NCBI GenBank assembly: GCA_026785985.1
Contig: JAJAYX010000166.1
Coordinates: 1-13,876, forward strand
Length of the DNA: 13,876 nt
From: Rudanella sp.
GTDB lineage: Bacteria; Bacteroidota; Bacteroidia; Cytophagales; Spirosomataceae
Reading direction: 5' to 3'
Positions 7,474 through 13,876 of this stretch are shown one piece after another; the stretch's first letter is position 1; each line of letters starts with the position of its first letter. The notes under the pieces are model-generated. The model was given only the letters and a program-made list of their open reading frames with translations, made no database searches and was not told the DNA's origin. The translations under genes and the position numbers were made by a program.

Positions 7474-7725
7474 AACTATTTGAAAAGATATGATGCTGTA
7501 AATAATCCGTTGCTGAAAGCAAATCTGTACCTGGCAATAGGCTTTAAAACGGCAGAAACTAAGTTTCGCTTCGGTGGGAACCCGCGTGGCAACGGATTAT
7601 TTACAGTGCCTTTTTTATTGGACGGGTTAACGATAGTGGCTCACCACCTTCTCTTTGAGGACTTTGTGGCCTCAGCGGCCCTAACCCAAGAAGAGGTGCA
7701 AGAGTTTATCAGCTATGCCCGATGA
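7474..7725 (+). CDS. Doubtful small ORF of unknown function containing an 18-bp inverted repeat
   Basis: An open frame of about 81 residues from a TTG at 7480 (LKRYDAVNNPLLKANLYLAI) to TGA at 7723-7725, starting just after the truncated kinase. No ATG is available near the start. The last third (HHLLFEDFV, then LTQEEVQEFISYAR) looks like real protein and faintly recalls the C-terminal half of DUF433 proteins (FEDI, then LTxEDVxAALxYA), but the spacing is three residues off and the N-terminal half does not match. The first half overlaps a perfect inverted repeat, so the ORF may be a gene remnant interrupted or rebuilt by that element. I do not assign a function. Confidence 0.3.
   Translation, partial: NYLKRYDAVNNPLLKANLYLAIGFKTAETKFRFGGNPRGNGLFTVPFLLDGLTIVAHHLLFEDFVASAALTQEEVQEFISYAR
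7496..7606. repeat. Perfect 18-bp inverted repeat, arms 75 bp apart
   Basis: CTGTAAATAATCCGTTGC (7496-7513) and its exact reverse complement GCAACGGATTATTTACAG (7589-7606). The match ends sharply on both sides. No target duplication is visible and no T-run follows, so it is neither an obvious MITE with duplication nor a terminator. Confidence 0.85.
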
Positions 7726-7897
7726 GTTTTACTGAGTTTTCAATTTGAGGGCGATCAGGCCCTATACTACAGCTGAATTAAAGGACTGCGTTGAGATTTT
7801 CGCAGGCCGTCAACCTTCGGTCAATGAATCTTACTCAGCCAATTAAACGTTTATCTGTTAACTCCATCTAACTCGTATACGTCCCAACCATACAGTG
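7726..7897 (+). other. Intergenic region before the DUF6600 gene
   Basis: 172 bases. It holds a short hairpin (AGGGC, 6-base loop, GCCCT at 7748-7763) without a T-run, and the palindrome AAACGTTT at about 7847. No TAnnTTTG promoter was found, so the promoter of the downstream gene is not identified. Confidence 0.4.
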
Positions 7898-9235
7898 ATG
7901 AAAACAGCAGGAATAGTCTCGATACTAGTGGCGGGTGTTGCACTCAGCCTGATGAGCGCGCCCGTAACTCTGGCGCAATATGGCCAACCCGGTTATGGTC
8001 GACCGGACTACAACCAAGTGGGCTATAATCAACAGGACTACGGCCAGCCCGGCTACGATGAACCGTATGATGGTGATTTTTATGACGACCTATCACCATA
8101 TGGCCAATGGGTGCAAACGCCGAAGTATGGGCGAGTCTGGATTCCTGATGCAGGACCAGATTTTCAGCCCTATGCCAGTGGTGGTCATTGGGTTGTAACG
8201 GAATATGGTAACACCTGGGTGTCGGATTATGACTGGGGCTGGGCAACATTTCACTACGGGCGCTGGTATCAGGACCGTTACCGGGGCTGGGCCTGGATTC
8301 CGGGCCGCGACTGGGGACCTGCCTGGGTATCGTGGCGGTCGGGTGGGGGCTATTATGGCTGGGCACCACTGGGACCAGGCATCAACATCAACGTGAATGT
8401 GAATATTCCGTCGGCCTGGTGGACGTTTGTGCCGCAGATTTATATCACCAGCCCGCGACTCTACAGCTACTGTGTTCCCCGGCAACGGGTGGTCAATATT
8501 TACCAGAACACCACCATCATCAACAACGTGTATCGGGTAAACAACCGCTCGTATGCCTATGGACCGCGCCGGGATGAGATTGAGCGCGTAACCCGCCGGT
8601 CGGTGCCGGTATATCGGGTTGAGAACTCCGGGCGACCTGGCCGCGACGAAATTCGCAATAATTCGGTGGGGATTCACCGTCCCGAGATGAGCCGCAATGC
8701 ACGGGGCAACAGCTACGGTGACCGTAGTACGTACTCACGCCCTGATAATAGCCGAACCAATCCGGGAACGTATGAAGGTGGTCCACGGAATAATCAGAAC
8801 CGGAACCCCCAACAGTACCAGCAACCGCAGAGTAATCCGACGGAATGGGGTAACTCAGCTAATGGCAATGGACGACGGAATCGTTACGACCCATCGACTC
8901 AATCAAACCAGCCGTCGTATCAGCAGCCTCAAAATCAGCCATCGTATCCGCAACAACCGACTTCCCGCCCGGAAACGGTTCCGCAGCCCGACCGGGGCAA
9001 CCGACGGGGTGGGGGAGGGTACTCGCAACGGGACGATGGTCAGCAAGGGCCGGGATATAGCCAACCGGCCAATTCGCAACCAGGTGGCGGTCAAACAAGG
9101 GAGCAACGTTCCGGGAGTTTTGAACGACGCGCTCAGGAGGCTGAGCGGAATATGGGGCAACCGCCAGCCCAGACTCAATCGCCTGAACGTGGCAATGGCG
9201 GTGGAGGCCGCGGGGGATCGAGAGGGCCGAGATAA
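7898..9235 (+). CDS. Secreted DUF6600 (YXWGXW-type) protein with low-complexity tail
   Basis: 445 residues from the ATG at 7898; a GTG directly before it (7895) is less likely. Residues 1-26 are a signal peptide (MKTAGIVSILVAGVALSLMS, cleavage after APVTLA). Residues 28-55 are a Y/G/Q/P tandem repeat (variants of YGQPGY and GYNQQDY). About 64-160 is a Trp/Tyr-rich DUF6600 core (LSPYGQWVQTPKYGRVWIP, YGNTWVSDYDWGWATFHYG, GWAWIPGRDWGPAWVSW), with spaced WxWxP/YDWGW units as in related cell-surface proteins. About 190-260 is a more ordinary, basic segment. The rest to 445 is disordered and rich in Q, N, P, R, G, ending in a GGGGRGGSRGPR tail. The function is unknown; a surface or matrix role is inferred from export and composition. 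The gene is monocistronic with its own terminator. Confidence 0.85.
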   Translation: MKTAGIVSILVAGVALSLMSAPVTLAQYGQPGYGRPDYNQVGYNQQDYGQPGYDEPYDGDFYDDLSPYGQWVQTPKYGRVWIPDAGPDFQPYASGGHWVVTEYGNTWVSDYDWGWATFHYGRWYQDRYRGWAWIPGRDWGPAWVSWRSGGGYYGWAPLGPGININVNVNIPSAWWTFVPQIYITSPRLYSYCVPRQRVVNIYQNTTIINNVYRVNNRSYAYGPRRDEIERVTRRSVPVYRVENSGRPGRDEIRNNSVGIHRPEMSRNARGNSYGDRSTYSRPDNSRTNPGTYEGGPRNNQNRNPQQYQQPQSNPTEWGNSANGNGRRNRYDPSTQSNQPSYQQPQNQPSYPQQPTSRPETVPQPDRGNRRGGGGYSQRDDGQQGPGYSQPANSQPGGGQTREQRSGSFERRAQEAERNMGQPPAQTQSPERGNGGGGRGGSRGPR

Positions 9236-9251
9236 TAGGAATGAGTAGCTT

Positions 9252-9294
9252 AAAAAGAAGCCCGTTACCACTATTTGGCGACGGGCTTCTTTTT
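9252..9294. terminator. Strong terminator after the DUF6600 gene
   Basis: AAAAAGAAGCCCGT (9252-9265) pairs perfectly with ACGGGCTTCTTTTT (9281-9294) around a 15-base loop; the T-run ends the right arm and an A-run begins the left, so it could work in both directions. It isolates the DUF6600 gene from the thioredoxin gene. Confidence 0.88.
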
Positions 9295-9377
9295 GGATAG
9301 ATTAGGCAGTACCCCGCCCCGCCACCCCAATTGAAACCACTGCATCGAACTTGCTGTTCTTATAAAAAAAACCTCCT

Positions 9378-9677
9378 ATGAAAACTCCCTTTGGCGAACT
9401 CATAAAAGGCGACACCCCTGTTCTGGTTGACTTCTATGCCGACTGGTGCGGCCCCTGCAAACAACAGGCTCCCACGCTTAAGCAATTGGCCGAACGTATG
9501 GGTGAAAAACTCAGGATTATTAAAGTCGACATTGACAAGAGCCGGGTTGTGTCCAATAAATTCCAGATTCAGAGTGTGCCAACGCTGATTTTATTCCATA
9601 AAGGCAAGATTGTCTGGCGCAAATCAGGTGTGCAGTCGCTGCAAACACTGGAGAGATCGGTGAATCAGGTTGGATAG
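9378..9677 (+). CDS. Thioredoxin
   Basis: 99 residues, cytoplasmic (no signal peptide), slightly shorter than the usual 105-110. The redox site WCGPCK is at 23-28 (C24, C27) after VLVDFYADW; D17 is the usual buried Asp of VDFYA. The cis-proline is P68 in IQSVPTLILF, and the C-terminal helix QTLERSVNQV closes the fold. It reduces protein disulfides, normally recharged by thioredoxin reductase. The small acidic-loop features of main TrxA are less complete, so it may be a secondary thioredoxin. It stands alone: a terminator precedes it and the rpsL promoter follows. No promoter motif was recognised in its 83-base upstream gap. Confidence 0.95.
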   Translation: MKTPFGELIKGDTPVLVDFYADWCGPCKQQAPTLKQLAERMGEKLRIIKVDIDKSRVVSNKFQIQSVPTLILFHKGKIVWRKSGVQSLQTLERSVNQVG

Positions 9678-9738
9678 TCTCTGTTTTACCGACAAACAAC
9701 CGAGTAAGGGATTACCTGCGGTTATCGCTGATGTTTAC

Positions 9739-9769
9739 TTTGATTTTCAAGGGTCTTTCCGTACCTTTG
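9739..9769 (+). promoter_or_regulatory. Bacteroidota-type promoter of the rpsL-rpsG operon
   Basis: TTTG (9739-9742), a 19-base spacer, then TACCTTTG (9762-9769): a full match to the Bacteroidota primary sigma consensus TTTG-N19-TAnnTTTG. Transcription would begin near 9775, giving a leader of about 40 bases before rpsL. Confidence 0.85.
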
Positions 9770-9815
9770 CACCTCAATTTTCGCGACGACTGTCACAATT
9801 ATTCATTTCAGCGCA

Positions 9816-10244
9816 ATGCCAACCATACAACAATTAGTACGTAAAGGCCGCGAGAAGCTGATTTTCAAGTCGAAATCACCAGCTTTGGACGCCTGCCCAC
9901 AACGTCGGGGCGTATGTACTCGTGTATATACAACGACGCCGAAGAAGCCAAACTCGGCCCTTCGTAAAGTAGCCCGTGTTCGTTTGTCGAATGGGAAAGA
10001 AGTCAACGCATACATTCCGGGCGAAGGCCACAACCTCCAGGAGCACTCCATCGTGCTGATTCGGGGTGGCCGGGTTAAAGACCTTCCGGGTGTTCGTTAC
10101 CACATTGTTCGGGGTGCTCTGGATACGGCTGGCGTAAGCGGTCGTTTGCAAAGCCGCTCGAAATACGGTGCCAAGCGTCCGAAACCAGGTCAGGTAGTGG
10201 CCAAAGGCGGCAAAGGCGCACCACCAGCGAAGAAGAAGAAATAA
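9816..10244 (+). CDS. rpsL: 30S ribosomal protein S12
   Basis: 142 residues, recognisable along nearly its whole length. Key segments: KKPNSALRK with K43, the decoding-centre lysine at which streptomycin-resistance changes occur; [13 protein letters not shown] with K88 and D89 in the same numbering as E. coli (D89 is the methylthiolated residue there). Both lysines are wild type, so this allele carries no known streptomycin-resistance change. S12 sits at the interface of the 30S subunit and monitors codon-anticodon pairing. The protein is 18 residues longer than E. coli S12 because of a C-terminal extension ([19 protein letters not shown]), a Lys-rich tail. It is the first gene of a two-gene operon with rpsG. 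Confidence 0.99.
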   Translation: MPTIQQLVRKGREKLIFKSKSPALDACPQRRGVCTRVYTTTPKKPNSALRKVARVRLSNGKEVNAYIPGEGHNLQEHSIVLIRGGRVKDLPGVRYHIVRGALDTAGVSGRLQSRSKYGAKRPKPGQVVAKGGKGAPPAKKKK

Positions 10245-10316
10245 AATGGATAATGAAAAGGATAATGACCACTGCCCCTTCAGGTAGCTTTCATTAGCCA
10301 TTTTTCATTACTCATT
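10245..10316 (+). repeat. AT-rich imperfect inverted repeat between rpsL and rpsG
   Basis: AATGGATAATGAAAAGGATAATGA (10245-10268, given here as one arm) pairs imperfectly with 10291-10316 across a 22-base loop. Both arms are built from TAATGA/TCATTA-type units, as often seen between Bacteroidota genes. Confidence 0.6.
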
Positions 10317-10333
10317 ATTCATTAAAAAATAGA

Positions 10334-10361
10334 CTGCCCGTCACGCAACTCGTGATGGCAG
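10334..10361 (+). promoter_or_regulatory. Hairpin before rpsG, candidate S7 autoregulatory site
   Basis: CTGCC-C-GTCACG (10334-10345) pairs with CGTGAT-GGCAG (10351-10361): 11 pairs including one G-T, one bulged C and a 5-base loop, ending 26 bases before the rpsG ATG. In E. coli the rpsL-rpsG intercistronic region is the binding site by which S7 represses its own translation. Whether this stem does so here is inference. It is not a terminator, as no T-run follows. Confidence 0.4.
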
Positions 10362-10387
10362 AGTAAGATCCAGAATCTGAAGACACA

Positions 10388-10855
10388 ATGAGAAAGTCAA
10401 AACCGCCCAAGCGGTACGTGTTACCCGATCCGAAATTTAAGGAAGTAATGGTAACCAAATTCGTGAATAACCTCATGTATGAGGGCAAAAAGAGCATCGC
10501 GTACACCATTTTCTACGACGCGCTCGACATCGTTAGCAAACGTACTAACGACAATGGCATCGACATATTCAAGAAAGCATTGAACAACGTGATGCCCTCG
10601 GTCGAAGTAAAAAGCCGTCGGGTTGGTGGAGCAACCTTCCAGGTTCCCACCGAAGTACGCGCTGACCGTAAGGTATCGGTAGGTATGAAGTGGCTGATTA
10701 AATATGCCCGTTCGCGTGGCGAAAAAACCATGACCGACCGCTTAGCCGCTGAAATTGTGGCCGCAGCGAAAGGTGAAGGGGCAGCCGTGAAGAAGAAAGA
10801 CGATACGCACCGCATGGCCGAAGCCAACAAGGCGTTCTCCCACTTCCGGTTCTAA
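10388..10855 (+). CDS. rpsG: 30S ribosomal protein S7
   Basis: 155 residues, the usual bacterial length. Begins [17 protein letters not shown] (bacterial S7 normally starts MRR/MSR-A-KR-VLPDP). Conserved segments: [36 protein letters not shown] and [18 protein letters not shown]. The usual C-terminal [16 protein letters not shown] is complete. S7 nucleates assembly of the 3' major (head) domain of 16S rRNA and lies near the E site. It follows rpsL after 143 bases and is followed at once by a strong terminator, so fusA is not in this operon. Confidence 0.99.
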   Translation: MRKSKPPKRYVLPDPKFKEVMVTKFVNNLMYEGKKSIAYTIFYDALDIVSKRTNDNGIDIFKKALNNVMPSVEVKSRRVGGATFQVPTEVRADRKVSVGMKWLIKYARSRGEKTMTDRLAAEIVAAAKGEGAAVKKKDDTHRMAEANKAFSHFRF

Positions 10856-10879
10856 ACAACCCAGTAATAGCGAAAATTG

Positions 10880-10910
10880 AAAAGCCCCGCCAACATTTGG
10901 CGGGGCTTTT
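10880..10910. terminator. Strong bidirectional terminator between rpsG and the phosphatase gene
   Basis: AAAAGCCCCGCCAA (10880-10893), loop CAT, and the exact complement TTGGCGGGGCTTTT (10897-10910), followed by three more T on the plus strand; the A-run on the left gives a T-run for the minus strand. It lies between two convergent genes and can serve both. Confidence 0.92.
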
Positions 10911-10946
10911 TTTGTGGTGGCAGGTCTCCAGAACTTCCACCACCCC

Positions 10947-13876
10947 TCATTGACTCAGTAACAGCCGCGCATTGGCTCCATACGTTAGTTTGGTGTTGGG
11001 GTCGAACTGCACCTTTAGCGCATGAGCCTGTAGGTTGGTTGGCACCAGAATATTGTGCTTCACCTGAACATGATCGGTGCTGAGGGGAATTCGGTTGCAC
11101 GACCAAATTGTGGGGTCGTTCCAATTGCCCGCTTTTACACTGTAGAGCGGCCCCGAGCAGATTTGTACCATAAACACGTCCACGATGCACTGTTTGCTGT
11201 CTTTTACGACAAACGTTTGGCTCGTGGTGGGCGACACCACCACCGTTCGCGAGGCTGGTGCCGTGAACGTGGCATTGCCGGGACTACTCCAGACGTAATC
11301 GCTGATAAACGAAGCCGTGAGGGTGGCCGATTGCCCGGCGGAGAGCGTTAGGGTCTGCACAATGTCCACGTCTTTCATGATCGTGACCTGGTCGGTGACG
11401 CTGACTGTGTACGGTGAGGCATCGTTAACCTGTAAAAACTTGGCATCGAGCCGATTATCTTCTATCTCCATGTAGAACGAACCACCTTTTATTCGTAGCG
11501 AGGCATCTGATGCCATAACGGAATGCGATAAAGAAACGGTTCCCGTGTGCAACGCCCCCGCTGACCCCGATACGACATAAATAGTTCCCTGTTTGGTTTT
11601 TGCAGACGTGTTTTTGTAGGCGCATGAAGTAGGCGAACCATCGTATCGGCCCGTGCTTTCGTCGCCCGGGAAGCGGTAATTATTGATATTGCTGCTTGTA
11701 ATCAACGATGATGAAGTCGGCTCATACTGATCGTGAATGGGGTACGACCGTTCGTAGCCGTGACTGTGGCCTGTCAGTACTAAATCGACTCCAAACCCCT
11801 CCAAAATAGGGTTGAGGTTGCTTCGGAGCGGGATCAAATCAGCCTCTGTATCGGAGTTGTGCGAACCTTTCGAGTAGGGTGGAAAGTGCATATAGACAAT
11901 CTTCCATTTTTTAGTTGTAGCGGCCAAGTCAGCTTTTAGCCACTGTATCTGTGGATGATTGTCCGTGCCAATATCAAGTCTTTTTTCCACTCCGCCTACT
12001 TCCTGCGTACCATAACTATCGAGCATCACGAAATGGATGGGGCCATAATCAAACGAATACCATTCTTCCGTATTCGCCTGAATGGAAGAGTGAGAGTTGA
12101 AGGTTGTGGGCAACGTAAAATTTGCGAAATAGGCAAAAGCTGGGAAGGCCGCTACCGATATCGTTCCTGTTACCAGTCCCGTTACCGTTCCCCCACGGGA
12201 TCTTGCTTCATTGCCTCTGTTGTCGTTATAATCGTGATTACCCGGCACGGCATATAACATACAGTTCTTCAGTAGATTGTCTTTGTATGGATTGAAGAAA
12301 TTGGTCTGGAACTGACTATCAGCCCCGTCGTAGGAATTATCGCCAATGAGCATCCAGAGATCAGTAGGCGTATTACCCCGGTAGTTCAGAAACCCATCGC
12401 GCACTTTATTCTGATTGTCGTTGACATAGTTGTTACCGCAATCACCAAAGGACGCAATCCTGATTTTCTCTTTGGTATCGGCGGGTGGAGCCGTCAGAAA
12501 ATAATTGTTTGGCCCCTGTTCCAGCACCATCGTGGTGGTGCCAACCGAATAAAAATACGTCTGATCGGCGGTAAGACCCGTTATGCGGAGTTCGTGTTCG
12601 GTGGTGCTGCCCGGTTCGGTCACGGTTCCCGACAAGGCACTCGTTGCCAGCCCGTAAGTAACCTGACCCACGTTGGCAACATCGGTGCGCCAGCGGATGG
12701 TGGCCGCCGTTTGCCCCCCCAATTGCAGGTATGGCCCCCGCGTAATGGTGGCCGCACCCTGCACCCGCATTTCGAGGTTGAACGTAATATCCGAGCTAAA
12801 TGCCGTGACCTGATGAATCTCTACAGCAATAATATTCTCGCCCGGCACCAACAGCGAACTGCTAACGGGTTGCCAGTTCGACCAGGTTGTTTCGCCAGCG
12901 GCATCGGCGGCTGCTGATGCTTGGGTGGGGTACGAGGCTGTTCCGGCGGGCATATTGTTGGTGTTCCCGCCCACATCGCGGGGCAATTCCACGCCGTTAA
13001 TGTGAATCACAATCCCATCGTCGCGCATGAAGCGGAGTTCGTGGGCAAGGGCAGGGCTGGCAATAGTCACTTTTTTGCGGAAATACGTCGTTGGGAAGCG
13101 GTTGCCGGGGTCGATCCCAAAACTGACGTAGTTTGTATAGGTGTTGGCATTGAAGGGGTTGGCCGTAGCCGTATTGATGGAACTGACCCCCGCGTTGGGG
13201 TCGGTGGTTTCGCCGTAGCCCATGCGGTTGCGAGCCACCGAGCCAATGTTGGTTTGCTGCCAGTATTGATCGTTGTAGGCCAATGCCCGCCAGGCCGTAC
13301 CCTGATCAGTACCCCCATCCGAGTATTTCCAGTTGGTTGTGGTGGACGATGAAACTGGCAACGTACTTGCAATCAAGGTGTTACTGTTTATTTCGCCAAT
13401 CAGTTCGGCATTAAACGAAATATCGGAACTGCTTGGCCCGACCTGATGAATTTCAGCCGCCAGCACATTGTTCCCTTGCCGGACGGCCCCGTTGGGCAGA
13501 TAAAACTCGTACCAGGTGCTTTCGTCGGTCCCACCAACGAGCAGCGTGGCCGGGGTTGAGTTGGTGATGGTGCCATCGGGCATTCCGTCGCGCCGAATCT
13601 CGATGCCGTTGAGATAAAGAATGATGCCATCGTCGCGGATGTAGCGCACTTTATAACGGTAGTGCGTCAGAATGGCCGCATTACTAAAGGTCTTCCTGAA
13701 GTAGGTTGTGATGTAGTGGGTCGTGGAAGACGTTGGCCCCGACGTTACCGTCGTTGATTCGCCCCCGTCGCCATAGCCCAGTTCCGATGGCCCCGACGAC
13801 CAGGATGTTGGGCTTGAGTCGTCGTAACCCGTGTCTGTCCAGTCATAAACAGTTGCGCCCACCGTTTGGCTTACGG
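10947..13876 (-). CDS. Very large secreted purple-acid-phosphatase-like metallophosphoesterase (5' end outside window)
   Basis: 976 residues visible with no start in the window; residues are numbered from the GTG at 13862. Two related beta-rich modules come first: about 1-157 and 165-367, sharing YFRK, RDDGI, a LNG/INGVE strand, and VxAVEIHQV-SSDI-FN. An Fn3-like domain follows (~370-457, GPYLQLGGQTAATIRWRTD), as in PAP N-termini. The catalytic domain (~466-790) carries all five metallophosphoesterase motifs: GDCGN (D474), GDNSYD (D508, Y511), GNHD (N542, H543), VYMHF (H659), GHSH (H699, H701); the Tyr in GDxxY is specific to purple acid phosphatases. The tail has a bacterial-Ig-like part and a closing GNWNDPTIWSCNRIPLSTDH module. 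It is probably exported; the signal peptide lies beyond the edge. It likely releases phosphate from esters. Confidence 0.9.
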   Translation of the reverse strand, partial: VSQTVGATVYDWTDTGYDDSSPTSWSSGPSELGYGDGGESTTVTSGPTSSTTHYITTYFRKTFSNAAILTHYRYKVRYIRDDGIILYLNGIEIRRDGMPDGTITNSTPATLLVGGTDESTWYEFYLPNGAVRQGNNVLAAEIHQVGPSSSDISFNAELIGEINSNTLIASTLPVSSSTTTNWKYSDGGTDQGTAWRALAYNDQYWQQTNIGSVARNRMGYGETTDPNAGVSSINTATANPFNANTYTNYVSFGIDPGNRFPTTYFRKKVTIASPALAHELRFMRDDGIVIHINGVELPRDVGGNTNNMPAGTASYPTQASAAADAAGETTWSNWQPVSSSLLVPGENIIAVEIHQVTAFSSDITFNLEMRVQGAATITRGPYLQLGGQTAATIRWRTDVANVGQVTYGLATSALSGTVTEPGSTTEHELRITGLTADQTYFYSVGTTTMVLEQGPNNYFLTAPPADTKEKIRIASFGDCGNNYVNDNQNKVRDGFLNYRGNTPTDLWMLIGDNSYDGADSQFQTNFFNPYKDNLLKNCMLYAVPGNHDYNDNRGNEARSRGGTVTGLVTGTISVAAFPAFAYFANFTLPTTFNSHSSIQANTEEWYSFDYGPIHFVMLDSYGTQEVGGVEKRLDIGTDNHPQIQWLKADLAATTKKWKIVYMHFPPYSKGSHNSDTEADLIPLRSNLNPILEGFGVDLVLTGHSHGYERSYPIHDQYEPTSSSLITSSNINNYRFPGDESTGRYDGSPTSCAYKNTSAKTKQGTIYVVSGSAGALHTGTVSLSHSVMASDASLRIKGGSFYMEIEDNRLDAKFLQVNDASPYTVSVTDQVTIMKDVDIVQTLTLSAGQSATLTASFISDYVWSSPGNATFTAPASRTVVVSPTTSQTFVVKDSKQCIVDVFMVQICSGPLYSVKAGNWNDPTIWSCNRIPLSTDHVQVKHNILVPTNLQAHALKVQFDPNTKLTYGANARLLLSQ

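Noticed and set aside
7480..7725. Calling the small ORF a DUF433 antitoxin
   Set aside because: Only the last third resembles that family, the spacing is off, no ATG exists and no DUF5615-type partner follows.
7748..7763. Hairpin AGGGC/GCCCT as a terminator for the small ORF
   Set aside because: The stem is only five pairs and is followed by ATACTAC rather than a T-run.
8093..9271. Several minus-strand and frame-shifted open frames over the DUF6600 gene
   Set aside because: They arise from the GC-rich repetitive coding sequence; only the plus frame from 7898 has a signal peptide and a recognisable domain.
9690..9720. Weak stem AACCG/CGGTT after the thioredoxin gene as a terminator
   Set aside because: Five pairs around a long loop and no T-run.
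10245..10330. TAATGA/TCATTA units as a CRISPR-like or direct repeat array
   Set aside because: The units are short, irregular and without spacers; they form one imperfect inverted repeat typical of AT-rich intergenic DNA.

Overview
The window looks like a chromosomal segment of a Bacteroidota member, most likely in the Cytophagales/Spirosoma neighbourhood. Three things point that way: promoters of the Bacteroidota type (TTTG, a spacer of about 19 bases, then TAnnTTTG) stand before rpsL and, as a -7 box only, before the transposase; the gene families are typical of that group (DUF6600 surface protein, hybrid two-component regulator, M1 and M16 secreted peptidases, multi-domain secreted phosphatase); and starts lack clear Shine-Dalgarno sequences. 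The lineage is inferred from protein style, not from a marker search.

Layout. Positions 1-1331 (minus) hold the first 443 residues of a secreted M16 zinc peptidase that runs off the left edge. At 1435-1677 (minus) is the C-terminal remnant of a LytTR DNA-binding regulator. A CsbD-like stress protein (1804-1989, minus) with its own terminator lies below a large M1 aminopeptidase with a C-terminal HEAT-like region (2108-4687, minus). Between 4733 and 5868 is a scar: a fragment of a PhnB-like VOC gene, then a complete IS5-type insertion sequence of about 1.02 kb (4828-5849), then a 5'-truncated hybrid histidine kinase/response regulator/AraC gene (about 5850-7472, plus). The IS transposase is split into two frames joined by a -1 shift on a run of nine A. 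After the kinase comes a doubtful small ORF that contains a perfect 18-bp inverted repeat.

Positions 7898-9235 (plus) encode a secreted DUF6600 (YXWGXW-type) protein with a long Q/N/P/G-rich tail, followed by a strong terminator, a small thioredoxin (9378-9677) and a two-gene ribosomal operon rpsL-rpsG (9816-10855) with a textbook Bacteroidota promoter, a structured intercistronic region and a strong bidirectional terminator. The right end (10947-13876, minus, 5' end outside the window) is a very large secreted purple-acid-phosphatase-like protein with two related N-terminal beta-rich modules.

Functionally, the segment mixes housekeeping genes (S12, S7, thioredoxin) with exported enzymes for peptide and phosphate scavenging (M16, M1, phosphatase), and one locus eroded by IS activity. 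I see no defence system, CRISPR array, tRNA or rRNA. The points most worth checking are the IS/deletion junction, the programmed frameshift, the 18-bp inverted repeat, the possible S7 operator and the early end of the str operon.
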